NCBI GenBank assembly: GCA_007449985.2
Contig: VIIQ02000010.1
Span: 744,001-808,000 of the forward strand
Source of the DNA: Desmodesmus armatus
Taxonomy: Eukaryota; Chlorophyta; Chlorophyceae; Sphaeropleales; Scenedesmaceae
Length of the DNA stretch: 64,000 nucleotides
Direction: 5' to 3'
Shown here: piece by piece, positions 47,701 to 59,088 of the stretch
How the letters are laid out: the number at the start of each line of letters is the position of its first letter
How positions within the stretch are numbered: the stretch's first letter is position 1
Translations under genes and position numbers: made by a program
Notes under the pieces: generated by a model
What the model was told of the DNA's origin: nothing
Databases searched by the model: none
What the model saw: the letters and a program-made list of their open reading frames with translations, nothing else

Positions 47701-50541
47701 CGCGCAGTGTGTCTGATGACCTGCTGAAGTCGTACCTTGACAGCTACACAGACACGCCATGGGAGGCCCTGAAGTACCTGATCGCTGAGGCCAACTATGG
47801 TGGGCGCGTAACTGATGAACTGGACAGGCGGCTGCTGGGAAGCTACCTGGCAAGGTGCGGTTTTCATGCAGTCTGCTTTGTGCACCCATGGCGGCCGTTT
47901 GGTTCAACTGGAATCTTGCAGTCATGTTAAGGATGTGTATGTCTGCTGGCTGCTTGACCTGAGATTAGGTGGTGACATCAACGGGGGTAGCTGCCAACAC
48001 TGCTGCATTTGTGTGCATGGCTTGTGCCTGGTGCAGGTTCTACTGTGAAGAAGCTCTTGAGGTGGTGAACTTCAAGCTGTCCCCGCTGCCCCAGTACTTC
48101 ATCCCGGAGCCAGGCAGCATCAGCAGCTACAAGGACTACATCCTCACACTGCCTACCACGGACAGGTAAATCAGAGCTTCAGTGTTGGGGTACACCTGGA
48201 CTGAAGCAGCATCTTCTGAAACACGCTCATGCGTGCTGCATCAACAGCAGGCATGGTGGCTGCACGTGTTGTGACAGACAGTCTGAAGGGATGTGCGCGC
48301 AGTTTCAGTGACTGACGGTTGAGCAGCACAAATCAAACTTACCTTTTCTTCCCCTCCCTACACCCCCTTTGCACACACCAGGCCTGAGGCCTTTGGCCAG
48401 CACCCCAATGCGGAGATCAGCTACCTCATTGAGGACAGCAAGGTGCTGCTGGGAGGCATGCTGAGCCTGGCACCACGCACGGGCGGCGGCAGCGCTGGTG
48501 GCAGCAGTAGCGGGGCAGCTGCAGGCGGGGGTGCACGGCAGGAGGAACTGGTGGAGGCCCTGGCTAACGATCTGCTGGACCAGGTGAGGGCAGTTGGATT
48601 GATTGTGAATGGTTTGTCATGGCGATCTGCTGCAGGAGCTGCACATTGCACATAGCAGCTAGACATCACCTGCACAGCTGGCTGCAATTTCGACGCATAG
48701 AGGCTCATCCAGTTGCAGACGTGTCACAATGTGTGATCAGGGTTGCAGACAGCAGGTGTGGCAGTAGCACCTGGCTATGCAGGAGTGCAGCATCTGCTCT
48801 GCCACACGTGCTGATGCTGCTGTGTGTGTTGCACTGGGGTGTGGTGCTGCAGGTCCCTGCTCCCTTCAACCTCGAAGCCGTGATGAAGTCTAAGCAGGAT
48901 GACCCCAGCGCACTACATGTCGTGCTGTTCCAGGAGGTATGTGCCTGCAGGGCAGCAATTGCCCACCCAGCACAGCATATGCATGCCCACTGCATGTACA
49001 TTGTCACAGTCAGCATGCACCAGTTGACATGACACTGCCTGCAGTCACCTACATGCTCTCTGCAGCCAGGCTGAGCGACAGCAGAAGTGCATGCTGCATC
49101 ACAGCTTGTTGATTGCGGGTGTGCCCCACTGTGCAGATTGAGCGGTACAACGCGCTTCTGGTGCAAGTGCGCCGAAACTGTGCTGAGCTGGTCAAGGGCA
49201 TCAAGGGCTTGGTGGTCATGAGTGCAGACCTGGACGAGGTGCGCAGGCAGAGCAACGGCAGCACAGCAACAGCAGCACAGCATGCAGCACAGCAAGAGCA
49301 GGACATCGGGACCGAGGGCTGTGCTGTGTGGTGGTGCCATGTGCTGACTTGCTGGCGTTGTAGCAACTGTGGTTGTGCCTTCGTGCAGCTTGCTTCAACC
49401 AGGCGGCTTGCTTGATAAAAGACGTGCAGGGGCCGGGCGCATGTGGCATGTTGAGGTGCAGCATGATCACTGGTGTCAGGTACATACAATGCATCACTGC
49501 GGGCGCTGGTGTGGCTGCTGCAGGTGTTTGAGGCCCTGTATGCTGGGCGGGTGCCGAGCGCCTGGCTGAAGGCGTACCCCAGCCTCAAGGGCTTGGGCCC
49601 CTGGACGCGCGACCTGCTGGCACGCATTGAGCAGCTGGCACGCTGGGCTGAGGGCACCTACCCACGCATCTACTGGCTGGGGGGCTTCACCTACCCTACT
49701 GGGTTCTTGACAGCCGTGCTGCAGGTGGGTGGTTGGGAAACAGTGCTTGCTGGGCTTGTCAGGGCAGCAGCCAATGGTTGAGGGTGTGATCGAGTAGGAG
49801 AGTTGCTGGGCAAACCTTGCTGATCTAGGTCAGTTCCATGTTTTCATGTGCGCCCCTGCTAACATAATGACACACTTTCTCATCATGGTGTCGTGCACGT
49901 GTGGTACTGCAGACCAGCGCTCGCCGCAACGGCATCCCCATCGACAGCCTTGTGTTTGAGCATGGCATCGTCAACCTGGAGGAGCGGGAGATTGGCGGGC
50001 CTCCTAAGGAGGGCGTGTATGTGAAGGGCATGTTCCTGGAAGGTGGGTGTATGACGCTCGCAGGATGGCATATCCCAGCCTCACACACCAGCAGGCACAT
50101 ATGTACAAGCATCCAGCCACTGGCAGTGGGACAGGCATCACCCTGTCTGCCTATGACCTGTGGGCTCAGCCGGCGTCATTATTGCCAGCGGCGATGCTGA
50201 CGGGCAGATATGAGGTGGTGTTTGTGTTGTGCACTGATGATGGATGGCCTGCTGTTTATGCTGCTGCAGGTGCTGGCTGGGACTTTGAGGGCAGCTGCTT
50301 GTGTGAGCCGCAGCCCATGGAGCTGATTGTGCCCATGCCCATCATCCACTTCAGGCCTGTGGAGAGCAAGAAGAAGAGCTCGCGGGGGGTGTACAACTGC
50401 CCACTGTACCTCTACCCTGTGCGAACCGGCACCAGGGAGCGGCCGTCCTACATGGGGTCGGTTGACCTGCGGTCAGGGGCTGCAGACGCGGACTCCTGGA
50501 TCATGCGTGGCACAGCCCTACTGCTGTCCTTGTCGAACTGA
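19740..50541 (+). CDS. DHC10: Axonemal inner-arm dynein heavy chain, I1/f 1-beta type (DNAH2/DHC10)
   Basis: The motor heavy chain of a ciliary inner-arm dynein, an ATP-driven microtubule motor. The ATG at 19740 opens [10 protein letters not shown]; an in-frame stop lies upstream at about 19689. I traced the first 38 exons (19740-19826, 19915-20019, 20211-20294, 20428-21003 and on to 39196-39547) and all are in phase, reaching codon 2714. The rest follow in order to TGA 50541, for a total near 4,450 residues, normal for the family. Order: tail, linker, AAA1 ([10 protein letters not shown], about residue 1870), AAA2 (GKTGSGKS), AAA3 (GVGVGKT), AAA4 (GVGGSGRKS), stalk with microtubule-binding tip, AAA5, AAA6, C-terminal domain. 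The C-terminus ([13 protein letters not shown], then [21 protein letters not shown]) and the block [14 protein letters not shown] fit the DNAH2 class, i.e. the 1-beta chain of the two-headed I1 complex, better than outer-arm or single-headed chains. The class call is from memory of the family. A 4.3-kb retroelement sits antisense in the intron after exon 24. Confidence 0.93.
29727..30051 (-). repeat. B1-A2-B2 terminal block of copy 2
   Basis: B1 (30024-30051) and B2 (29727-29754) flank A2 (29868-30026). A2 is the same 159-bp sequence as A1 at 33908-34066. The block equals 2557-2881 of copy 1 in reverse complement. Confidence 0.88.
31223..33217 (-). CDS. Retroelement RT / RNase H / methyltransferase-like polyprotein (intact)
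   Basis: The first ATG in frame is at 33217 (664 residues); the frame is open upstream to 33352 without an ATG. A GTAAGT on the minus strand near 33335 may mark a spliced leader exon. From the N-terminus: [26 protein letters not shown] (catalytic Asp), [22 protein letters not shown] (catalytic YxDD), RNase H ([29 protein letters not shown]), and the DIRS-type methyltransferase-like part ([17 protein letters not shown]). No stops or frameshifts are present, so this copy is likely able to make enzyme. Confidence 0.9.
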   Translation of the reverse strand: MVVPPSHPFPCDTPLPQRLGRCASHWRAIGASPTVVSWLQHGVPVEWRGGRPPPPFYKKPLPSTHSQRQWWLHTEAPRFVKLGVLTQLDARPDHCSNAFCVPKGETWRLVVNLKHSNKFNVAHKCRFETLRMLQRYDLANAWAVKADMQDAFYQVPLHPSARDYFCFEFASCYYRINCLPFGWNNSPYYFTKVTRPFVAHLRAPFHTPVPPGCMYPSPSGGLARTGCRVLPYLDDFLFLFPDPESAAAGAQWILSLMYWLGFTPHPKKSVWQPCQQLEHLGLTVDLAAGTFAVPPAKVARLARLAKGLIVSAKLNKRLVPKRDLASFCGYAQSVRLAVMPANLFLRALYDDCSSVKGWGGDVRLSRQSFRDLEWWCQIPEQHLVSPIRLRPAAIDLFVDASDLGWGAVIPDLAESPDSVASGRWSVEEQCMHINQKEMRAVRYALLSYAPLVRDRVVRLFEDNTVTQSVLGRFASRSAALMAEYRLLWAVLDSLHVHLQVVRVSSESNLADAPSRFVDHGDFQLHPRIFCALNTLWGPHTLDLFAADSNTQLPLFFSMHRCPGSSGANAFLQPWHGHNAYACPPFNSSVLLQLAQKVREDRATVTVVVPCWPAQPWFHELMLMAKDSMYLPNATFIAGPSGQAHLPSQHWRIMAIRIEHGGFGL
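33377..33697 (-). CDS. Short upstream ORF of retroelement (possible Gag-like), unknown
   Basis: An open frame of 106 residues from ATG 33697 to TAA 33377, open without ATG back to about 33861. It lies upstream of the RT frame in the same direction. It begins [18 protein letters not shown] and ends in a Ser-rich tail ([13 protein letters not shown]). No known domain is recognised; position alone suggests a Gag-like role. It could also be the first coding exon of the RT protein, since a GTAAGT donor lies just downstream. Confidence 0.35.
   Translation of the reverse strand: MLRAQGEPSHLTWQLGQLINQHVSLQSPAGDIQQQPEYLGMVWQMITPAAEWVVLPLFGWEKLPADPKELLEGADSNLLLTTCLVTANALYSGDEGSSSSAGAGRP
33889..33904 (-). 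other. C(UUCG)G tetraloop hairpin beside repeat A1
   Basis: On the element's sense strand the sequence is CGCTAC-TTCG-GTAGCG: a 6-bp perfect stem closed by C-G over UUCG, one of the most stable RNA tetraloops. It begins 3 nt inside the end of A1 (33908). Confidence 0.85.
33908..34066 (-). repeat. Left-end repeat A1 of copy 2
   Basis: The 159-bp terminal repeat is identical over its length, as far as read, to A2 of this copy (29868-30026) and to A2 of copy 1 (2582-2740, opposite strand). Beyond it on the right begins the original dynein intron sequence. Confidence 0.88.
35025..36537 (+). other. Dynein AAA1 module
   Basis: The main ATPase site. [15 protein letters not shown] leads into Walker [11 protein letters not shown] (35083 onward), then [17 protein letters not shown] holds Walker B split over an intron (35241/35439), where most dyneins have [23 protein letters not shown] (sensor I and following) spans the intron at 35757/35905. 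QDHYDYGLR and AGSLKRVDP lie at 36082 and 36320. All catalytic residues are present. Confidence 0.9.
36805..38270 (+). other. Dynein AAA2 module
   Basis: Walker [15 protein letters not shown] is at about 36881, then [20 protein letters not shown] ends the exon at 37044. Walker B-like [17 protein letters not shown] follows (37330), then [21 protein letters not shown] (37660). AAA2 binds nucleotide structurally. Confidence 0.88.
38445..39935 (+). other. Dynein AAA3 module
   Basis: Walker [16 protein letters not shown] lies at 38665. Walker [15 protein letters not shown] (39010) leads into [18 protein letters not shown], split by an intron at 39101/39196. AAA3 regulates the ATP cycle, and its binding and hydrolysis motifs are intact. 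Confidence 0.88.
40075..41312 (+). other. Dynein AAA4 module
   Basis: [19 protein letters not shown] starts the block. Walker A-like [18 protein letters not shown] (40433) has Arg-Lys where a simple P-loop has Lys-Thr/Ser, as is common in axonemal chains. Walker B MFLFDESQ (40597) and the block [26 protein letters not shown] follow. Confidence 0.88.
41460..43495 (+). other. Dynein stalk and microtubule-binding tip
   Basis: The block starts [18 protein letters not shown] and [14 protein letters not shown], then runs as a coiled coil ([35 protein letters not shown], and the exon at 42220-42376). The tip exon follows (42614-42755, [20 protein letters not shown], with [10 protein letters not shown]) and then the returning helix (42895-43174, [20 protein letters not shown]). 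These parts read the microtubule and relay the signal to the ring. Confidence 0.88.
43669..45075 (+). other. Dynein AAA5 module
   Basis: [20 protein letters not shown] and [13 protein letters not shown] begin the block. [20 protein letters not shown] and [10 protein letters not shown] are conserved AAA5 phrases. A small exon ends at 44239 and the next begins near 44503 with [38 protein letters not shown] (44896) completes it. AAA5 does not bind nucleotide in the family. Confidence 0.85.
45260..50541 (+). other. Dynein AAA6 and C-terminal domain
   Basis: This covers [19 protein letters not shown], the D6 block [20 protein letters not shown] (46530), [17 protein letters not shown] (46985), [19 protein letters not shown] (47120) and [16 protein letters not shown] (47770). 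The C-terminal domain has a Gly/Ser/Ala-rich insert at about 48480-48530, then [19 protein letters not shown] (49667), [14 protein letters not shown] and the final exon 50271-50541. Confidence 0.88.
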
Positions 50542-51094
50542 GGAGTGTCGTGTCTGTGCTGGCAGAGACCGTCAGAGAGGGCCTGTTGCTGGTTGTGCAG
50601 TGCCTATGTATATTCACCTGTTGTACATATATGTGTATGAGCTTGTACATGTTGTAAATTACCAATTTGCCTTGATACATCCACTATACAGAGGTGTAGG
50701 GTAGCGGTTTGTGGAATTTGGTACACCCTGTGTCCATCAGCAGATGCAGCTGTCAGGCTGTTCATACAGACCTGCGGCAAGGATGGGCAGGGGAAGTAGG
50801 GGAACATGACATTTGTTCTTGGTTCTGTGCAGCTACTCGCTTCAACGTGAACGTTTGCTGCAGCCTCTACAACTATCGATCTAGATCAGTATATGCTCCA
50901 AGCGACGCAACTCGTGCAGCGCAGGTGCGCGATAGCGGTTTTGAACCACCCTCAACAATGCCGCAAAGCAACTTGTCGTGATCCGGTGTGGCGGTGTTAC
51001 AAATGCTACAGCAGCACTACTGCTACAACCTTCTTTGGTGTGCAGGCCGGTGTTTGGGACCAGGCCTCGCAGCAGCATCAGAGGACGACAGAGA
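50542..51094. other. Dynein 3' UTR and dehydrogenase promoter region
   Basis: The dynein stop is followed by an AT-richer stretch with TGTAA at 50653. The remainder must contain the dehydrogenase promoter. No further gene is seen. Confidence 0.6.
50653..50657 (+). terminator. TGTAA poly(A) signal of dynein gene
   Basis: TGTAA lies 112 nt after the dynein stop codon in a T/A-rich context typical of algal 3' ends. Confidence 0.7.
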
Positions 51095-53441
<2,347 letters not shown>

Positions 53442-54370
53442 CACCAATGCAGAGCGGCTGCGGCTGTCCTGCTAGGCAGTTCTTGATTGGTTTGGGTGCG
53501 GTTGAGGCTGTGGGAGATCTGTTGGTTGCTGTAACAACCATGCGCAGCGACAACACAGTGTGTGCAGAGGATGGAGACAGTACCACTAACAGGCTGCCTC
53601 ATGCCAAGCGGGCATCACTTGTGGCGCAATCATTTGTATGGCATTGTTCGTGAGGCTGATCAATGCTAAACAGTGAGGTTACATGGAAGCTCAACAGACG
53701 TCAACGTACGTATGTCTTGCCAACACAGCTAACCCAGCTGACAAAATCAGGGACAGGCATGTGCTGCACACCAGCAGGCTGCACTGGACCAGGGCCACAT
53801 ACAGGTCTGGTGGCAGCCAACCGTATGATACCGGGTATGATCCACTGACTGAACACAACACAGTCGCCATGGTGTCGATATGACAAAGCACTGCCCCTGG
53901 GCACATCGGCACCTACTGCTGGCCTGACCCACGCCAGATGCTCTTGAAGCCTGCACCACACAATCAGAGACACAGAGAACAGACAGGGATTTGTGTTCAG
54001 CAACTGTCACAACATCAAAGGCACATATGTAAACTGCCAACGGTTGCTGGCACCAGTGCATCCTGCGAGAGGTGTCTCTGCATACCCTGTGCGCTGACAG
54101 CAGCCAAACTGTCGGCTGCACGCACCTGAAAAAAAATGTGAGAGCCCCATTAGAATAAGAGCTTCAGCCCGGTCACTCAGCATTCTGCAACGCCAGCGTA
54201 CTCCAAGGCTGACAGCATCTGTGCATGTCACAACAAACAGCTGCTGCATAAGGCAGGCCATAGTGAGCTGCCCTCACAGCTGCTGCCGGCCACATGTGCG
54301 CTTCAGAGAGGTGGTGAGCCGTTGCAGCTTAAGTTGGGCCGCAGTGTGAGTTCAGGGCAAGTGTGTGAGT
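53442..54370. other. Convergent intergenic region
   Basis: It lies between the stops of the plus-strand dehydrogenase and minus-strand methyltransferase genes and should hold both 3' UTRs. No other coding signal is seen. Confidence 0.65.
53530..53534 (+). terminator. TGTAA poly(A) signal of dehydrogenase gene
   Basis: TGTAA occurs 89 nt after the stop codon. Confidence 0.65.
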
Positions 54371-55530
54371 TCAGGGCAGTAGTGTGAGCTGCCACAGCTC
54401 CAGGTACCCCTCGTTGCGGTCATACTGCAGCGCCTGCAGCATACAGCAGCAGCAGCAGCAGCAGCAGAGAGGCCCAGCGATATCTGCCCTGCGCCACATG
54501 CAGACTGTGCAAGCGCACGCAGGCCGTGCAGACACGCAGAGTGTCCCAGCACATCCTGACTGCGCAGACCTGCAGACCGAGCACGTGCAAGTGACGTGGC
54601 CCTGCTGGCCCTTACCAGGAGAAGCAAATGCTACAGGGGCCCTGCCTTCCCCGCTGCATCCCGCGCTAAGCACGCTGCAAGACCCTGTTGTACCCCGCTT
54701 GTCCCATCCACCACACCACATACCTGCGGCAGCTGTGTCACGTCTATCCTCTCTCCCTCGAACAGCGGCTGCTGCTGCTGCTGCTGCTGCTGCTTGATGC
54801 GCTGCTGCTCCTGGGGTGTCAGTGCTGCCAGGCTGGCAGGTGTGGGCTGCAGGTAGCCCATGAAGTGCTCAAAGGCAGGTGCTGCTGCATCACAGTCACG
54901 CAGCGTGAAAACCACACGCTTCTCTAATGCTACAATCAGCCTGGGGGCCTTGGCTGCAGGACTGTTAGGCGTGTCAGCAGCAGCACCACCACCAGCAGCA
55001 GTTGCAGCTGGAATTACGGCGGCTGTGGCAGTGCGGGGTCCTGCTGCTGTGGTGTGTGCGCCCTGCTGCTGCTGCTGCTCCTGCTGCTGCTGCACCCAGC
55101 GCATCAGTGTGGCAGCGGTGTGCATGAATGCGTCTGTGAGGGGTGGGTCGTACACCACATCGGCAGCTAGCCACAGAGATGCACGGGCAAGCTGCTGCAG
55201 ATCTGCTGAACACCATTGGAACTCTGACAAACACCCTTGCTGCTGCTCCTGCTGCTGCTTTTGCAGCTGCTGCTGCGGTTCTGGCTGCTGTGGGTCTTGT
55301 TGCGGGCCGTTGCTTGCTGCGGCGACAACGGCAGCTGTATGTGGTGTGTTGTCTGGGGTGGCGTTCAGCAGCGACAGCAATTCACTGGCGGGGAGCTGCT
55401 GCAGCTGAGTGTCAAACAGCTGAAAGACGTCCAGCCCCCTCACACGCACATCAGCAGCACCATGAGGTTGGGGTTGAGGCCACTGTACAGCAGCAGGAGC
55501 CACGATCTGGGGCGCTGCAGCTGGCCTTAC

Positions 55531-55562
<32 letters not shown>

Positions 55563-56028
55563 CCTCCTGTGTGTTGCTTTGTGCCAGCTGCAGGACCCCA
55601 GCGTCAGCATCTGACAGGAACACTGTGCTGGCGAACTTTCCCGCCAAAATGCTGACGAGGCCAACTCCTGCACCCAGCTCCACTACTACTTGGTCCTGCA
55701 GCTGCTGCCTGTTGGCAACTAGCCAGTCGCACAGGAGGCACGCGCCAGGCCACACCTGCTGTCCACAGCGGTTGATCGTCGTAGCCAGCGAGTGGTGTAT
55801 CGTGATGTGGTGCTGCTGCTGTCTGGGTCTGTCTTCTAGCACTAGATCCCCGTCGCTGTCTACTGCTGGGGCTGGGGTGGCTGGTTGGGCAGTGCCGTGG
55901 CTTGCATGGGCTCCTGACGTAGGTTCTGGGATGCTGTATGTAAAACGGGTGGTCCATGTGGTACCCAGAGGCTTAGGTGGACAAGTTTCCATGTGCACAT
56001 CACTGATCACCGTCTCATCTGCTTGCAT
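54371..56028 (-). CDS. METTL22: METTL22-like protein lysine methyltransferase
   Basis: A class I SAM-dependent methyltransferase of the METTL21/22 group. Two exons, 56028-54724 and 54433-54371, join in phase to 455 residues. Motifs in order: GQQVWPGACLLCDWL (the conserved QxWxG block), motif I VVELGAGVGLVSILA with VFLSDAD, WLAADVVYDPPLTDAF, and LIVALEKRVVFTLRDCD with FEHFMGYL, then the last exon YLELWQLTLLP. The EKRxxFTLR phrase and the ELW ending are METTL22 hallmarks; animal METTL22 methylates KIN17. Three low-complexity inserts (Ala-, Gln- and Ala/Thr-rich) swell the loops between core strands. The start is the first ATG in frame; upstream codons have no ATG. Confidence 0.85.
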
Positions 56029-59000
56029 TGTGGAAGGTATCACGAGGCGACTGATTGATTGGAACCCCCCCTGCAAGCACTTGATTTGCTAACGTGAATT
56101 ACGAAAGGTGCATATCTCTTCTGTCATTGAAGAAGTGGCAGCCAGATCGGCGGGGGAAAGCAAACCGCACGAGCAGGATCAACCAGGGACACATGCACTT
56201 CCTTGGCATAATTGAGACAGTATTTTACAATTTCACATCTGCTTATTGAACGTCAAATGCACAGGTTTCGTTTCACAAGCATAGGCAAACTTTTTCAGCA
56301 CCAAGCACCCACCCCGGGCCCATTCAAACGTCAGCCAATAAGCAGCTGTAAGTCAACACAAATCCGTCTTGCTTGTAACTAGCTGCGCCCTGTCACGTCC
56401 ACTGGAGGACACAGCTGACCGCCAGCCTGGCACGGTTTGTCCAATGTATTCCTGCAACAGGCATTGCAGCAGCCAGGGCCAACAACATGGCAGATGACTT
56501 CAGTGACACGCTGTACCCACACGCCATGCGCAGCCTGTCCCCAGGTGGGGGGGGGTCGAGGAGTAGCCAGTTGTGGCAGCACACCTGCATAGGTGCCTTG
56601 AGTTCAGTGTCTCTGTTAGTGCTGACAGAAGCCGACGCAACTGTGCATTACAAGTGCATTGATTGACTCCCCTCTTTCCTGGTTCATACCTTCGATGTGG
56701 CTCACGCAGCCGGCTGCTTTCCTGCCCCTGCGTTGCACAGCATGCCCTGTAAGTCACATCCTGGATGGATTAGGGGGCTTCCAGGAGCAGGAGCTGACAG
56801 GACCCTCAAATTTTGTCAAGCCTAGGTCGTTGCTGTTCCACCAGGCAGGTGCGCATTACCTGCATGCAGGGCTGGCTGGTGGGTGCATTGCTCTGACATC
56901 TAGGCAGCGGGTGGTCGTGATGCAGTGAAGACAACCAGTCGCAACGACTTCTGGATGCCCTCACTGTGTGTGTGGCGACCTTCACCCAGGTGCTGCAGAG
57001 GCACAGGTTGCACTGACTTGGGCCTTGCACCCTGGGTGGTGGGCCTCCACCCGGGGCGGGGGGGGGGGGGGGTCACTTGCTCAAGCAACAAGCAAGGTTG
57101 TGGGAGGGGTGGTGTTTACCTGCAAGGGTGGGTGTCAGCAGCTTCTCTGCTGATGTGCTGGGGGGGGGGGGGGCGGGGGTGCACACACAGCAAGCTGGGG
57201 AGGACCCTATGTTTGCCCAAGGTTGTTGAGGTGTGGCACATCAGAACGAGGGACTCAATGGTAAGTTGGAAAGGAGTGAACGATCAAGGTGGTGAGCATG
57301 AGACGTGTAAGGAAGTGTAGGAGACGTAGGGAGGCAAGGAAGAGGATAGCCACATGGGAGGGGCGACATGTGGGGGGGGGGGGGGGGGGGGGGTGCACAG
57401 CTGCTGCAGGGAAGGGGTCAAAGTTGGCGTGGGAGGAGGGGCACAATGGTAAGAAGAGGGAAGTAGGAGTGCTAGAATACAGCGGGAGAAGCAAAGAAGC
57501 AGGAGCAGCACAACCACCTCAGATCAGGGGGCCGATGCTGAATGGGCTGACTGTGGCCACGCAGCTGCATGCATGGGATGAGACAAGACTGCACTGTACT
57601 TTGAGATGTTGAAACGCATGCCCGAAAGCGCGTGGAGGGCCAGGGGGGGAAGAGCAGCAGCAGGCAACTGCTGATGCATGAGCACATCCATGCAGGCGGA
57701 GGCTGCATGCGAGCAGCCCAGGGCCGCTGATTTGTTTTGGTATGTTGGCAGGGTACTGCCCGAAGGCGCCTGCCATCAAGAAATTCACATGACCACCCGA
57801 AGGCAGCCGTGTGGGGGATTGGAAATAGTTTTCAACCAGCAATCGCGGCGCCTCGGTTAGACCTCATTAGCTGCCGCAATGCCCCAAGCGCAAAGATGCC
57901 TGTGATGGGGCGGGGGCGCCTCTTTATGCTGCCCCGGGCGGCAGATGGGCGGGCGCAGGGGCTTAGGGCTCCACAGGCGTACCCAACAAGCCGTGACAGG
58001 GGTCCTGGGGTTGCCTGGGCTGCCCATCAACCACCAGGGACCCGCTCAGCGTCCCCTGCTCGACCTAAGCTGCCGAATGGTGGTCAGATCACCTGCGTTC
58101 ATTGGACTGGCTTGCGTATCCCCCCAGCGGCCTGTCCCTGCTGTTACATTCCGTATGGCGCTTCCAGATCAATATTTGAGTACGTCAGAGCTTGATATGA
58201 AGGAAGGACGTGGCCCATCATCGATACAAGACAGCAGCAGCACACAAGACCCCTTCCGGGAGAGCTTAGTTTTGCAATGGCCTGAGCACTTGGTTTTGCA
58301 ATGGCCACAGGTGCCTGTCTGGCACGTAATGAAAGCGGTCGAAGCTTTGCTCAGCAAGACAATTGCTGGTTGGTGATGTCTATTCCTTTCACAACCCAGC
58401 AGCTGTGTTGGCATGTGCAGCACTGCCAATTTCTGTTGCGGACAGCGTGCCTGTTGCAGCATGTGGTGAACCAGCGTAGCAATGACAGCAGCACCACGTC
58501 TGGGCTTGGCAATTGGTGTGTGTTCCAACATGCAAGATGCAACTTCCCCTACCTGCTGCTACGTAGCGTGCTGAAAACTATTGCAGAAGGGTCTGATGGA
58601 GGATAGTCTATTCTCCACCAGACTCTTTGCAATAGTTGTCAGCACCCAAGACTAGCGCACACGCCTGCCAGACCGTTGAGACAGCCCAACAGCACAGGAA
58701 GCATGTGGGTGGGTGGGGTGTCGAGTGGAGAGCTTGCTGCTGGCCCACACTCACTACGGCTTGCCAAGGATTGGTGCAGTCTGCAGGGTGTGATTGCAGC
58801 GGAAAGCAGTACGACCCTTCTTCAACAACACATACGTAGCACCTGCCTCAGCAGTTGCTACATGCCGTACAGCCCCCCCCCCCCCAGCCCCCCCCCCCCC
58901 CAACCACGCGCGCGCACGGCTGGCGCCGCCTTTTGTACTCGCCTGTTTGGCACTGCTGACGGCCCACCTGCAACATAAACCCTTCCTGCACACACCATGA

Positions 59001-59088
59001 TTGTGTGCGTCTGAATCTTGTACCCCCCCCCCCCCCCCCCGCGGGTGTCCAATCTGCAAAGCAGTAATTAGGCCAGCCGGCAAGCATC
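56029..59088. other. Gene-free region rich in G tracts
   Basis: No recognisable gene. It holds G runs at 57058-57072, 57160-57173 and 57372-57393, C runs near 58866-58900 and 59024-59040, a direct repeat of GTTTTGCAATGGCC (about 58270 and 58291), and a long hairpin at 58571-58642. The ends should hold the promoters of the flanking divergent genes. Confidence 0.6.
58571..58642. repeat. Near-perfect 35-bp inverted repeat, almost no loop
   Basis: The left arm (CTGAAAACTATTGCAG...GGATAG) pairs with the right arm (CTATTCTCC...AGTTGTCAG) over about 35 positions with one bulge and a few mismatches or wobbles and a 1-nt loop. It could be a small RNA precursor, a MITE-like palindrome or a cruciform. 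Confidence 0.8.

Noticed and set aside
54860..55655. Cys- and Leu-rich plus-strand frames
   Set aside because: Shadows of CAG/GCN tracts in the METTL22-like gene.
57945..58376. 143-residue plus-strand frame
   Set aside because: No known domain, no splice support and GC-rich noncoding composition.
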